A stretch of 64,000 bases of DNA from Ottelia alismoides (GCA_037367405.1 JAZKJV010002325.1:1-64000); one strand, 5' to 3'; positions 1 through 12,716 are shown, counted from the stretch's first letter. The notes: generated from the letters alone by a model not told the origin. Numbers and translations: made by a program.

Positions 1-1150
1 TTTTCTGATTTTTTTGGCTTTTTTTATTGATGGTGCTTCTCCTTCCTCTTCCTTCTCAATCAAACCGGATGTTGGATCGGCTGATGCAGAAGATGATGGT
101 TTGCCTGGCAAAGATTAATTCTTCCCACTACATGCAGTTGACGGCTGCAAGGTCCTACCGCTCCTGAGAGTAACAACATTAGATAAAAACAAATCAATTA
201 TATCTAACTCTGTTATATATGCTGGAACATCACAATCTACCTGATATTTGTTCCTAAAATTATTGGGGTTATCCTCCACCAATGTTGGAATGGAAGTGTT
301 CGTGGTGGTTAGGTCATCAAATATTTTGCTTATCTCTCCCAGGCTTTTCACTAGCTCAGCCAAACAATCCAAGATGGGGTCTGTAAGAGGGGTAGCCTCA
401 GATGAGCTGGCGTGCTGGCCACGTTGATGCTGGAACTGGTGGGGGGAGCTGGTAGGACTGCTAAGGATGTAACTAAGGAGAGGGGTGGTCTTTTTGGTGC
501 TACCGAGGTCGTTGGTTATGATATGGAATAATCATGTATTGTTTATTCTGCTGGTATGACCGATATTGTAGTTGTTGATATTGACTTTATCTCCAATTGC
601 CATTGTATGGAGGAGACTACTGATTGTATTTGAGTATTAATCTAGATAAATCTCCCTCCTTGTTGTTGAGGAAGCTCATGATTTCTTGATTGCTTGCCCT
701 GCTAGAATCCATAAGGACTGGCCAACAATGCTTCATTCGCCCAAACACCATTAACCACCTGAATGAGAGGTGGTGGAGGGAAACATGGATACTAGATTGG
801 TTGGTACTCATGCTGGTAGGCTATCAGTTACTGTTGTGACTGCTATAGAGATGATGATTCCGGGGCTTGCACGTAGTATATGTGATGAATCGCTCACTAT
901 GGGTAGCTTAGTTGAGGAAGTTGTGGAGATGCTCGATCCTTTATTTCTGCTGGAGCTGGGGTAGATGTAGATACATAATTACAGAAACTGATTGTACTGA
1001 CTAGCAACTCCAATGATTTGGTGATGTGATAAAACTTGTTTGAATGATGTGTCCTCTGTTCTATCATAGAAAGTTTTTCTAAGTCATGATTTTTTCTCGA
1101 TGAAGTCCACCTTGTATAGGTGGTTCTCAATAATGCTCGGATTGGAGCTC
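1..1150 (-). pseudogene. Decayed Athila-type gag, C-terminal part (runs off the left edge)
   Basis: This is a minus-strand remnant of an Athila-lineage retrotransposon gag. Positions 115-372 translate to a stretch with DNPNNFRNKYQ and VTLRSGRT, which lines up with PNPNNLKRKSEQ and VILRSGRT in the gag of the complete element at 44430-44570. Positions 897-1130 keep the coiled-coil-like part (EKLSMIEQ) that corresponds to EKLDRMELIEKKQ at 43591-43630. The Gln-rich stretch between them (about 400-800) is full of stops and shifts. The fragment would continue leftward into protease and pol outside the window. It abuts an LTR piece near 1150 without a recognisable PBS, leader or gag N-terminus, so a deletion lies at that junction. 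No functional product is expected. Confidence 0.7.
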
Positions 1151-3168
1151 TCGTCTATGTCCAACTCATGAGAAGATGCAATATGAACTAGATTTTGATT
1201 AACTAGTAGCCACAGATCTGCCAGTCCAACGAATTTCGGCTATGTGCGGTCGGATGTGCTAGATGGTGTCAGATCTAATGACTAAAAGTATGCAACTGTC
1301 AGTGGATTAGATGTTATCTGCCGAGAGGGGGCTCATCAAACGACAGGGGAAGGGTATGCAAGAACTCCTCCTAGACGAGCTTCGATCGAGTGGGAGTGGA
1401 GATTCACCGACTAGATGGAAGATCTAGAGGGACCAACAACTTTGTGGTTGTATGACATGTCAGGTTAAGGGATTTGATGAAGTCTTTGACGGTCAGATGT
1501 ATCTGGCGATGGCTGGCTACCTAGAGATGCTTCGCCTGAGCACTTTGAGGCTCGAAATGGGTTCCTCGTGCGTGTTAGGACTTGCAACGGGTACAAGGGA
1601 CTTGGGGCTCTGCTCTGTTCTTGGTTATTTCAGTTGGAAAGGAAATAAGCAGGTGGAAATGGTGATCGATCTCTAGTGAGGGTGAAGGAAGGAGATCTGG
1701 GTCCTAATCTCGACTCGATGGTCGAGTCTTAGGGGTGGAAGATTATGTCAGAAGATGTGGAATGGAGTGGCGATTCAATCCGAGCGAATAGGTGAGCGTA
1801 ACAGGCCTCCGACCAACTGGTCGGAGCAAAGGACTCGACGGCGGAGATGGAACGAAAAATCAGAATGAACAGAGGAAATGCAAGGATAAGAGCGATACTT
1901 GAACATTGGAATGTGTTCCTAAAATTCAGGCGAAGATGGTCATGGGGTAATGGCCACGACCACTTTACGACAGATGTGGACTGCATGCGATGGAGATGTC
2001 CAACCACGTCGAGCTATGAGCCTCCTAATGACTCCCTGAGGGTCCCAAGCCACTCACTCGATGGATTTCATTTTAATGAGTATGGCTAGGGTGGAAATGA
2101 GACACGAGAGACGAGCTGCAACACTAGGAGGCAGAGTAAAAAATATTATGAGAAACTCGAGGATCTAAAAAGATCGGTATGGAGCGCGGAACCCTAAAGA
2201 GATCTGAATCATCTTAGGGATCTGCGAAGATTATAGAGGTCCGAGGAACATGGGTCCAAGAATCGAGGTGAGTGGTGATTGGTGTCGGGCTGGGTAATTG
2301 GGAGAAAATGCTCCAACGAAGAACATTCGACCCAACCCGAGCTAGGAGGGGGCATTGATTGGGATCAACAAACCCTCCAGGAGAAATCAGATAATTTGAA
2401 TTTAAGATATACTTACAAAATCAATAAAAATTAGTAAGTGAATTTAAAATAATAAGTGTAAAAAATAAGGAAATGTTTATTATTTTTTAAACTATTTTCT
2501 ATTCTTTTTAATTATTTTTATAAGAAATAAATTAATGTATATGTAATATATAGGATTATAGATAGGTATAATATAGCTATGGATCATGTACAATTATTTT
2601 TATTATTTTATTTTTGCATAAATTCCCTTATTTTATATTTCAACATATTTTTTCGAGTATAAAGTAATTTTTATTTTATTTTTATAAATTATTTAAAGGA
2701 ATACAATAAATAAAGGATGTGATATATATACACATGTGCTTTGTACAATAAATGGAGGACTTTATTAATACTTTTTTTTATTTCTCTGATCTTGCATTAT
2801 ATTATTTTTAGAAGTATACAAGAGGGAGTAATAATAATAATTCAATTTTATTCTATCAAAAATAATTAGGTACAAGTATATGTAGTGCATACGATACATA
2901 ATGGACCTTATCTGTATCTACTTATTTTATTTTGCGATCAAGTCAGGGCTTGACCTCCTCTCGAGGTTTGGGTCACTCTGTATTCAAATACATCATTCTT
3001 TTTATTTTCCTTTATGCTTTTATTTTTGCCAAAAAGATATGCTAATTAAGTAATATTAACATAGACATGCAATTTTTTAAGTTATTGTATTTACAAGGAT
3101 ATAGATGATGCTTTGGCAAGAAAAATAGCTAAAATAAAAGAATAAAGAGTGAGATCAGAGATTCATCA
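1151..3168 (-). mobile_element. Truncated LTR, Athila-like, minus orientation
   Basis: The minus-strand LTR start TGATGAAT is at 3161-3168. It is followed (reading leftward) by the AT-rich segment and by the T/C-rich block with 'tcaagcc' and 'gacccaaacctcgag' at 2930-2990 that is equivalent to 37470-37560 of the complete element. A GC-rich middle lies at about 1200-2390. The 3' half of the LTR, including its second AT-rich segment and GTTCGACCC motif, is missing. The LTR start abuts decayed RT sequence at 3169 exactly at its terminal TG. That suggests it is the edge of an element inserted into RT rather than a random deletion. Confidence 0.6.
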
Positions 3169-4620
3169 TCGGGCAATCCAACTGAAGTCGTATGTGAACT
3201 GTCGATAGTAACTAACATGCCTCAGAAAAAACCACAATTGTCGCAATTTGGATGGTGGATTGTGCTTCTTGATGATACCTACCTTGGTCGGATAAACCTC
3301 CATGACATTGTTGGAAATGATTTGTCCAAGGATCGTGCCTTGAGTCATCATGAAAGGACTCTTCTCCCAAGATAACAAAAGGTTGACCTCTAAGCAACGT
3401 TGAAGCACTCGGTTTAGGAAAGCAAGACAAACATCGAACCCATCATCATAAACCGAGAAGTCGTCCATGAAGACCTCTAAACATTATCCTACCGTGTACA
3501 AAAAGATGGAAAACATGCACCTTTGGAATGTATCCAGGGCACTATATAAACCAAAGTGTATCTGCCTAAAAGCATGCATTCCAAATGGAAAGGTAAATGT
3601 CGTTTTCTCCTTCTCTTCAGGTGCTATGGCCAACTGTTTGTACCTCAAGTACCTATTTAGAAAACAATAGTGACTCTTCCCAACTAACCTCCCAATTATC
3701 TAATCAATAAAAGGTAGGGAGAAATGCACCTTCTTGGTGGCCTGATTCAATCGTCTGTAGTCCACACATACCTTCCAAGAAGTGGATACTCATGTAGCTA
3801 TCTCGTCTCCATACTCGTTTACCACTGTAGTCATACTCATCTTCTTGGGTACCCTATGCAACTGACTAACCCATTTGGAGTTGATGATGGGGTAAATAAA
3901 ATCAACTCTCCACTACTTAGATATCTTCTTCATTACTACATCTCGAAGGTTCAGATTCTTCCTTCATTGGAACTCAGGCAATGGCTTGGCCTCATCTTCG
4001 AGATATATGTGGTGAGAGCATATGGCTGGACTTATCCCCTGGAGATTAACTACACTCCATCCGATTGACTTGAAGTTTCTTTCAAGAACCACTATCAAGC
4101 AAGATTCTTAGTCTTCAGTCAAATCCGTTGAGATTATGATGGTGAACATGCCAGGCTCGCCCGTAAGGAATCTTTACTTCATGCTCTTTGTCAATGTCTT
4201 AAACTCAAGACAAGTGTAGGTCTGGCCTCCGAAAATTTTGCCTAAAAGCAACCAAATCTGCGTGGGAGAACTGTCTCTGAATCTGCAAATCTGACGAAGA
4301 CAGCCCTGCTGGCATATCTATCGATTGTACTGGCTCGACCTTCGTCCTAGATGTGGGCTCTGTGAACATCAGAAATAGTAAATAGTCATCTAAATCCTAT
4401 CAATCAAAATAGGCAACTGATCTAGAGGCATCTGAGTCTGAATCACATGAAATATAATCTGCTTCACTACCCTGTTAGCTATCATTATCCTTTAAAGTCT
4501 CATGTGTCATGAGTGTACTCTCCAAACTCTCATCAACTATCATATGTGGCTTTCTAGTATTTGAAGGTGTGAGAAGATCTCATGAAATCGGACCTGTAAA
4601 AGTGGATTCATCATCTGTAA
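3169..4620 (-). pseudogene. Decayed reverse transcriptase of an old Athila-type element
   Basis: On the minus strand, 3166-3468 translates to a segment starting MDDFSVYDDGFD and containing LSWEKSPFM and IISNNVMEVYPTKV. This matches MDDFSVYGDGFD, LSWEKSHFM and IISNKGMEVDPTKV in the complete element at about 47010-47210, so the FMDD-type catalytic segment is recognisable. Upstream (3480-4130) the palm and fingers regions can be followed only at DNA level, with stops and indels. 4130-4620 corresponds to the protease-RT linker. RT ends abruptly after the equivalent of the IAR motif, directly against an LTR start at 3168, so RNase H and integrase are absent here. It is older than the 37-55 kb element, judging by frequent substitutions. 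Confidence 0.8.
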
Positions 4621-5240
4621 TCACAAAATCACTCCTAGAGGACGTCTGGCTCAACATCTGTCATCTGCTCATAATCATTGGTCTGATCTGAGCAAGCTGA
4701 ATCTCTGTCGCTAATCTCCTCAATCGTCTCTATTTGTATACTCTCGCCCTCGATACAAAGGTATACCTTCCCGCTATCATGATCGAATACTTCCTTGGTA
4801 GTGGCCAAGAACGTTCGTCCTAATATGATGAGGGTATGGGTCATAGATTCAGGGATGTCCATGTCCAACATAATGAAGTCCAAAGGGAATTTTAGGCCAT
4901 GAATTATGATAACAACGTCTTTTAATAACCCCTTTGGTCTCTTAATTGATCGATATGCAAACTGAAGAACTGTCCTGGTCTGTTTAAGAGGCCTAAACTC
5001 GAAACTGTTAAGTAAGGCAGTCGTGAAGATGTTAATCTAGGAACCGCTGTCTAGTAGAATCTGATCGAATTGTTTATCATTGATATGGGATTTGACATAC
5101 GGGACTCCTACATCAAGTTTCTTGGTTGACAATTGATTCTGGATCGTGAAGTAGGTGGCACAAGTGAGCACATGGATTTCTGCATTGTGGTCCCTCTTCT
5201 TCCTACGACTAGTGATGTTCTCTTTCAAGTTCTTCTATAA
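4621..5240 (-). pseudogene. Decayed aspartic protease region of the old Athila-type element
   Basis: 4635-4883 (minus) translates to a segment with LDMDIPES, IILGRTFLATTK and DHDSGKVYLCIEGESIQIETIE. It corresponds to LDMEIPES, IILGRPFLATAK and DHDSGKVYFRVEGESIQIETVE of the complete element. 5037-5228 carries RRKKRDHNAEIHVLT and ends in ILLDSGS, the retroviral-type aspartic protease signature Asp-Ser-Gly. This old copy therefore keeps a catalytic-loop glycine that the younger copy at 45376 has lost. The reading frame is interrupted between the two pieces. Confidence 0.8.
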
Positions 5241-6984
5241 TAGAGAGATGTGCTCAAGTTTTTCCATAGGAGTCAGGTGGATCTGAAATCTGTCTATCAT
5301 TTGCTCGATGAACTCTAATTGGTACATCTTTTTGGGATCTTCTATTTTAGAGACCTTCCCTAAGCGGAGTGCCCGAGGGAAGGGGATAGAGGGCCCTCTC
5401 TAGAGGGATGAGGGTTGACAGTGGGTTTATGACCATTTAATAGGTTTGAATCCATGCAAAGATCATCAGGTACAATAGACGGAACATGATATAAAGAAAC
5501 CTTCCCTTTATTTATATTTATATTTTTGATGTTTATCCATCTTATGTATTTTTCCACAAGACTCCTCAAGTATAAGAGAAGTCAACACAACAAAAGGAAT
5601 CTTGGTGGCATTAGTACGACCAATAAGATCTTATCTTGCAATATTAGCAACACACTCTGTCCTAGCATCTGGTAACTTGGTCGCATCAGTACCACCATTT
5701 GCAACTAGGAATATGACGGCCTCAGCACCAGCATCTGGATCAACATCCTTGGTGGCGTCAACACCACCATCATCATGAAGGTGAGAGGCATCAATACCAC
5801 TTCTTACCTTGTTTGATGCCCTAGAATCTGCACCTGGATGTTGCCTAGATGAGTTGCTACTGACTGGCTTAATACCCCTCCTAAGTGTCATCAAATCGGC
5901 ATCAAACATAAAAGAAGAAGTGTCATCCAAAATACTTCTATGAGTGGTGGTATCTGTAAATTGCACCTGCTTAGAATTCCTCCTCGGATTATTTGAGTAG
6001 GTTCAATCTTAGCGGGTATGATGGTCTTGCCTTTCATAATTTTCCTCATCTCATGTCGAACTCATCCATTTCTCATTGGAAGGTGACCTGCTGGTAAGAG
6101 AGTAAGTGAGAGAGATCATCAAGTGTTGAGTTCTCATAAGAGTGAGCCTGAGAACCAGATGGCTTGCCTTGTTGGATGTGAGGCTGAGTTTACTGTTGGT
6201 AGTGAGGATAAGGCTAGGTGTACTGCTGATGAGGTTGCTGCTGCCTCCCCTATTATCCCTAATACTGGGGGAGAGGACCATGCTGTTGCTTCTAGGAGTA
6301 CTAGCGCTGTAGTGGTTGGCTGCCATCACATGCCTATTTTAGAGGTTGTTACTCAAAAGAAGTGCCTCAAATATTCGATCAGAAACTAGTATGGTCACAA
6401 TGGATCCTGGGCTACAGTTGGTACTGGGCGTACCAAAACCCATTGACTTCCATTAGCGGCTCCTGTTGCTCATGGAATGGTAAGAGAAGGGCTCTCAAGG
6501 GCTGATCCGACTGGTATACCACCAACTGAGTGTGCGAAAAGTGTGGTGGAGGGTGGTACTACTGGAGCGACTGGATCTGCTCTTCCTGAATGTGGTGAAC
6601 CTGACAATACAGAGCGGAGGGCTGGGAAGTATTGCTCCCTGGATCAGTCCGTGACCTGAGACAGGGCTAAGAAGTCATCTGTGCCACTTGGATATACATG
6701 ATATGGGTCTTTAGGTCACTCAAAGTTTGGGCCAGTTCATCAATTTTATCAAGCTTGTCTAGGCCCGGGCACTGCTTCTTCTCAATGATTTCTATTCGGT
6801 CGAACATCTGGATGTTAATGCCCATGTCAACGACCGAAGAGTCTACTAGTGCTACTTCCGAAGAAGACGTAGATGAAGGATATGCAAGAATCCTCAAGTG
6901 CATAAGGAAAGCGTGTGTATCACATAGTATAAAGCGAGAGTGACTAGTCACACCAGTTGTTCAATGCATTGCAATTTCAAAAAT
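5241..6984 (-). pseudogene. Decayed gag C-terminal half of the old Athila-type element
   Basis: 5631-5966 (minus) encodes a stretch with SFMFDADLMTLRRG and a GGVDATKDVD...GGTDATK repeat region, equivalent to the GGTDAT repeats of the complete element at 44640-44870. 6667-6951 encodes VDMGINIQMFDRIEIIEKKQC and LAQTLSDLKTHIMYIQ, equivalent to the coiled-coil-like region at 43573-43710. The Gln-rich region between (6000-6660) is frameshifted throughout. The gag is interrupted at about 6985 by a family-B LTR-like insertion and resumes at 9391. Confidence 0.75.
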
Positions 6985-9390
6985 TTTAAATTGATGAAAC
7001 CACATGATCCAAGAAAACTTCTTGGATCATTTCATCTAACAACATAATTGGTAGAGGAATACCTCTTTTTGTGTGGTTGCGATTAAGCCTCCAAGAGAAG
7101 AGACGTCCTATGTCAAGTCCAATCCGTCGGAGGAGATGCTTGCGAGAGTGGAGATGAGTCGCGTGCTTCTCACAATCCAAGTCGATGATCCAAGCAATGG
7201 ATCACATGATCTCATGTCCCGAGATCGAATGCATTCACACGTGAGATGCACGAATGAAGATGGAGATCCAAGAGTCGCTGATGCGGCTGCACAACGGAGA
7301 TGCGACGACGAAGAGATCCTTTTCTCTATGTGAAGAGTGGATGGCTACTCAAGGAGATGGAGAAGAGTTAGCGTGAGAAATAAGATAAAGAGAGACATTG
7401 TTGTTAATCTCAGAGCAAGGGTTGCCCCTTATTTATCAGGTTTTGATGGTCCATGGATCCCAATCTATGGTCAACAATAAATCAACAGATAAGGTTGATT
7501 TGTGTTTAGTCCAACGACCATTATTTATGTTGTTAGAAATACGACAACAATGGATTTAACTTAAATTAATATATATTGATAAATTAGTATAATTAATTTT
7601 AATATTAGATCATTAAATCTTGGAGACAATGGTGGATGAGATTAGCTTATCCCTTAAAAGGAGGGGACGACCACCTAGTCCAGAAGGGACAATGTCGTCG
7701 TCTACTCTTTTAAGTTGGGATCAGTCAATCTCATTCCAATTCATTAGATTACATTATATCATATAATTTCCATGATTGTCTCACAATGATAATTCACAAT
7801 TACCTTGTAAAGATTACAATCATGCAAGTGGAATTATGTGAATCACATTCATAGCCCAACACAAATTGTAATCATATTTCAATTAATCATCCGATGTGAA
7901 TCCAATTCACATCAATAATCAATCAACAAATATATATCACAATTATTCTCTCTTCTGTATATCTTATATCACATTTATAATATATATGAATAACTAGATA
8001 ATTCTATTCACATTATTCATATACATAATTATTATATCACATATATATATATATATATTAGATTATCATTCTAATGCATTCAAATATTATGAATCAAATT
8101 CACATTATTAATGACAATTAAATCACATTAATTTTTCCATTTCCCATTGTTTGGATATCATTTCAACAATAGAATTACTCTTGAACTCTCTCTAGAATAA
8201 TGTGCTTTCTACGTAGATACTTGGAGATAAGGATAGGACGATTGTATGTTCCATGTATAGTGACTTGGATATTGATATAACATCTCAAATCAAGACCCCA
8301 TGGACCTCTCATAGATGCCTGATTAAATCAAGGCTGCAAATCTAATCTTCTTAGTGCATTTGAATCTCATTCAGATCAATGTCCAACAATAGGTCCAAGA
8401 TCAGATTGCTTCTCTATTGCGAGGAGTCACTAAAATCCTAGCTCGTTTCATCACTCCCTCAGAATGGAAGCATTATGGTTATATAATCATTTATGATCAC
8501 ATCACCCTCTGGTATTCCTAATACATGTAGATCCGACATACTGGAAGACCTTCTAAATTTTACACGGTCATCTTTATGGGTTCATCATCATGTTTCTAAA
8601 TCATGGCCATTGGGAGTTGGTATTGATCATATGCTTTACCAAAGCATATATCATGCCTTGAAATTCATGTCATGCTTCCAATGCACAATGACCATGTATG
8701 GAACTTGATCTGCCTTAATACCTCATGAGTGTGCTCATGTCTTCCGATTCACATGTGAACCTGTATAGTCCCTTTGAAAGATCGTATTACTCATATGCCC
8801 TCATATGTACACCATCTCGTCGATATATATACCTTAGTTAGGTTATCAACCTATCAATTTACCAAATGTACACACTCAGACATAGCAACACATCTACTTT
8901 CTGTAAGAGGATATGTGCCTATATCATGACAATATACGACATAGGATTTCAGTTATATTGATCTCATTAATTCAACCGTTTGACCTAACTAATATGACAT
9001 GTGGAGGATCTGCATCAATCCATGTTCTTTAGGGTCAGAGGATCTCTATTCCCATGTAGACGACCTGCATCAAGAGGTCAATCAGATATCAGCCTGGTGA
9101 TAATGATTATCATCTCATACTCAGGCTCAAGATCATCTCTTAATAATTATTTGACAGCGCTTGATGAGTCCTAAATCCAACTCCTTTGATATTAATTCAA
9201 ACATCATCCTCTATATTCAATTATTGAATCAAGAGTAGTATGATTACTAAGATGGCCATGGTACATGACCATAATTCATTCATTTAATCTCAAATAGGGA
9301 GTGAATACATCAATAACTTTTATCGATAAACCAAATATTAGAATAACATTTATTTTTGGAATGGTTCACCTCATATTCAAATGGCTAACA
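6985..9390 (-). mobile_element. Family-B LTR-like element (solo LTR?) inserted in the old gag
   Basis: This block is unrelated to Athila and splits an old gag pseudogene whose two halves resume on either side (6960 and 9391). On the minus strand it starts TGTTAGCCAT (9381-9390), a typical LTR start. It has no coding capacity. 7385-9370 is clearly related to 55765-57784 plus 59746-59782; shared blocks include the region at 8760-9000 versus 57225-57480. The left 400 bp (6990-7385) is less AT-rich and resembles an LTR 3' end, and it contains the 13-bp palindromic pair gatccaagaa/ttcttggatc at 7007-7030. I could not find a clean 5-bp target duplication. The lineage (copia or gypsy) is not determined. 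Confidence 0.55.
8040..8060. repeat. Short TA microsatellite
   Basis: An uninterrupted AT/TA dinucleotide run lies inside the family-B repeat. Confidence 0.8.
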
Positions 9391-10158
9391 ATTTAAGGAC
9401 TAACATCGATGAATGCAATCCTCTAGTATGAAGTATCTTGTGGGGGACGCTTCCCCTGAGTGTAGACATTGCTATGGGACATCATTGTGACATCGTCTTC
9501 GTCCTTGGCAAAGTAGGAACCTCAGGACTAGGCGTTCATCCCATAGAAGAAACTCTGGACGAGGTTGGGCTTGCTGATCTCATGGTGGGGACATTTGTCA
9601 ATGAGCTCTCTAAAATGATCCCGGGCTTCATGGCCTGTTCATTTGCAAACATGGTTAAATTGATGATCATATATCTAGCTATGTTATTTTGGCCAAGTGG
9701 ATAGTAATTGTTCAAGTACTCGGTCTGGAGTTGCTCCCACGTAGTGATCACCTTCTCCAGATGCTTCAGCCAGTAGGCTGCTCTGTTAACCAAGGAGAAT
9801 AGGAAGGCGATTAGCTTTATGGTGCCCTCATCCACTAGTCTATCCTAGATGGTGTTGAAGATCATCTCGAACTCCTGCAGATGGAGATGGGGATCCTTGA
9901 TCGCTAGCCTATGAAACTTGGGCAGTAACTAAATGGTATGGGGGCGAAGCTCAAAGTTGCCAAGGATCTCGGGCAGCTGGATCCATTTATGGGTGAGTTT
10001 TGCGCCAGGATTCTTCAACTACCTCATAGTGTGGGCTCGTCTAGCTAGGTCTGGCAGCTTGTACTAGCATCTATCTCCACCCTCTGCTCTAGGTATCTTC
10101 CCACCAACTGCTGGTCTCTAGCGAAGACCCGTTACTTGTCATTGGTGGATTTTTCTCT
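9391..10158 (-). pseudogene. Decayed gag (retrotransposon gag domain), continuation of the old Athila copy
   Basis: 9536-9835 (minus) encodes a segment with TIKLIAFLFSLVNRAAYWLKHLE and YLNNYYPLGQNN. It matches TIRMIAFPFSLADRAATWLKHLG and YLNKYYPLGRTN of the complete element. It keeps Gln in the motif TWEQLQTEY where the younger copy has a TAG stop (43124). 9836-10158 covers the upstream part that reads PGAKLTHKW-like, with stops. The fragment ends at about 10158, at the same gag codon as the second copy at 13522. Confidence 0.8.
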
Positions 10159-10261
10159 TAAGTGGTTTAAAATTATTTTTCTCGGTGACTGAATCGATTG
10201 TTGAGAACAACGACCATTGCATAATTAATCCATCTCGATCGCATCACATTTTCGACTATCA
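10159..10261 (+). mobile_element. 3' tail of a plus-strand Athila-like LTR
   Basis: The last 100 bp of an LTR in plus orientation align with the end of the complete element's 5' LTR (for example 'gaccattgcat' against 'gaccatttttgtac') and finish in CTATCA immediately before a PBS. The strand flips here relative to the adjacent minus-strand gag, marking a rearrangement junction. Confidence 0.65.
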
Positions 10262-10600
10262 GAATGGCATCGTTGCTAGGGAGCACGGATTTGTAGTCAT
10301 TTTCCAGTTTTGTTTTATTTGTCTCTCTATATTATAATTGTTTTCTGACCATCTCTCATTTCCTCCTTGGTGTGAGGGACTGCTTGGAGGACGTCTTGGG
10401 GTTTCTTTTTGGAGGACCCATATAGGAGGAGGAGTAGATAAGAGAATAAGACAATTATTTTATTCGAGAGAACATTTAGACATTGTTGTAATAATTTAGA
10501 CAGAGAACTGTAGTTGGACTTGGACATTATTCGTGGTCTGTTTCGCCAAGTGCCGGTGCATTTGGGGGACCTAGATCCAAGGGTGGAGATACCTATATTT
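10262..10600 (+). mobile_element. PBS and leader fragment of an Athila-like element, plus strand
   Basis: The sequence after the LTR end reads GAATGGCATCGTTGCTAGGG, a decayed version of the Athila PBS context at 40926. It continues colinearly with the leader at 40947-41310, including the conserved 'ggtctgtttcgccaagtgccggtg' block at 10528-10551 (equivalent to 41278-41301). It then stops where a minus-strand LTR end begins. Confidence 0.75.
10264..10282 (+). other. Decayed primer-binding site (Athila type)
   Basis: The site reads ATGGCATCGTTGCTAGGGA and differs at three positions from the equivalent site of the complete element (TGGCACCGTTGCCGGGGA). Confidence 0.7.
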
Positions 10601-12716
10601 ACCTAGTATAGCTACCAGGGTCGAATAAAAGGAGCACGATTTTGAAACTACGTAGTCAAATTTCAAAAATGAGATTTTTATTGGTTTTTTATTTTTCAAT
10701 TTTTTAAATTTTCAAATAAAGCACAAGGGATAAAATACAGACATCAGATTTTTTTATTTTTTAAAATAGTAAAAAAGTCTAGAAAATTACAAAAAATGTT
10801 TTTGTGTTTTAAAGAATTTAAAATGTTTTTGGTATTTTTTCAATTTTTTTGATATGTTTGCGAATAGAGAAAAATGAAACAGTGTAAATGAGTAAAACAG
10901 TTCACAACCAAGAGTATTTTGCAACTTAAAAATACTTTAAGTACACAAAACTCTCTGAACTTATTTTTAAGATAAAACAAGTAAATATCTACGAATAGAG
11001 TCAGAATTACAATTTTTTCATTTTCTAGAACTTTCTACAATTTTTTAAGATTTTTAGTTTTCATATTTTTTGGTTTTCATGTATTAATGCACAAATTTTG
11101 GACAGAAATTAAAGAACATTAAAATAGACCTACAATTTTTTTTTGGAAATTTTAAGCAAATTTTTGAATTTTTATGATTTTTCTAATTTCCAGCAGACAA
11201 AAAGACATTGTTTTTTAATTTTTAAAATATCAAATAGCAACAAAATGCAATTAAATTTTTATACAATGTTTAAGCACATAGCATGAGCTTACACAATTTT
11301 TTGGAGAATTTATTGAGCATGAAAAACATTTATTTTATTGAAAATAACAAGAAAATTAAAGGTGTGGAGTGTAGAGATTAAAGTAAAATTATTTAAAGTT
11401 CCTTTCTTAAAATAAAACAAAAAATAAAATACGGAGAGAAAAATGTAAATTCCCCAATAACATGTGCCACCCACGTGATTTTCTGGAGCTTGGCGGTGTT
11501 CGTAAATTCAAAAACATCTAGTGTCATTTGTGAAATTTTCCCAATTTTTTTAATTTTAAAATGTCCTAGGGTTTTTGTTTTGTGATCTTCACCAAAAGGG
11601 AGAAGGGGAGGCTACCACTCGTATGAGAGGCTGGGTGCTCGGTGGCACGGTGAGCCATGTCGATCGGTAGTAGGCGGTCGTGAGCTGCACGGAGGACGGA
11701 GGGAGCGGTGGCATGGAGAGCTACGTCCATCGCTGGAGCAAGGTCAGTGTATTACGAAAGATGCACGATGCGGAGACCCATGCGACGTGGGCACCGACAT
11801 TTGCTATGGAGTCGACAGTTGGGAGATCGGACGGAGGCAGAAGGACATCGTGATGGGTGGGACGCGGAGGAACCGCTAGTGGAGGTGCACCACCTTGTAG
11901 AGTCATGCTTGTGCTGACATTGTAGATATGGCAGACACGGGCCACTGGAGTGGTGGGGCGGGAAAAGGAGTACCAACGTGGGGTCGGTCATGGCGGAAGT
12001 GCGCATAGCGGACGGTAGAGTTCGGGGACTACGTGTGGTCGATGGAAGAGCGTCGTTGGGTGTTGGAGGCCGCACGGACTACCTACTTTTTTATTATTTT
12101 TTTATCTAAGGAGAAGTAGATAAATTTTTTTATTTTTTTTAAGAAACAGAACTGTAAACAGAAAATAATTTTTTATTTTTATTTGTTTATTAATTTAAAT
12201 TTTCCTGCAAAATAAATGTCATAGATAAAAATAACTATATGTTATTTTATTTTATTTATTTATAAACAAAATGAGATGTGTGAACGGTTGTGGATCTTGG
12301 AAAGACGAACGTTGGATTCGTGTCTCCGGCCACGCATGTGGCTGAAGGTGCATGGTTGCGTGAGATAGAATGGAAATGAAGAGGTCAAGAGGTGAGGTGA
12401 AATATCAAATTCTGAGCGGAAACGTAATATGGATTTTTTGGGATTTTTATTATCTAATGATTAATCATGAAATCGAAGCAAAAATTGATTCTAAAATTTA
12501 ATATAGGAAAAACAACAGGAAATAAACTTGGATCTCACCTTGGGATCGGATACGTCATGATGGCCTCAACGAGGACCGACTCCCTATCACCGGACAGCTC
12601 GGAGGTTGGGCACCCTTCTTCGACAAGATTGTTCTCGGAGATCGGGCTCCTCTCCACCAAAGATTGATCAACGAATAACAAAGGAGGATGAGCCCCATAA
12701 ATAGAAGACGAAAATT
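10601..12716 (-). mobile_element. Athila-like LTR, 3' two thirds, minus orientation
   Basis: The reverse complement of the LTR 3'-end motif (agggtcgaataaaaggagcac) is at about 10618. It is followed by the AT-rich segment to about 11560 and a GC-rich leader-like block at 11570-12090 and 12280-12700. A TATA-like CTATTTATGG on the minus strand lies at about 12694-12703. The upstream AT-rich part and the LTR start are absent, replaced by gag sequence at 12717. No ORF with recognisable similarity is present. Confidence 0.55.
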
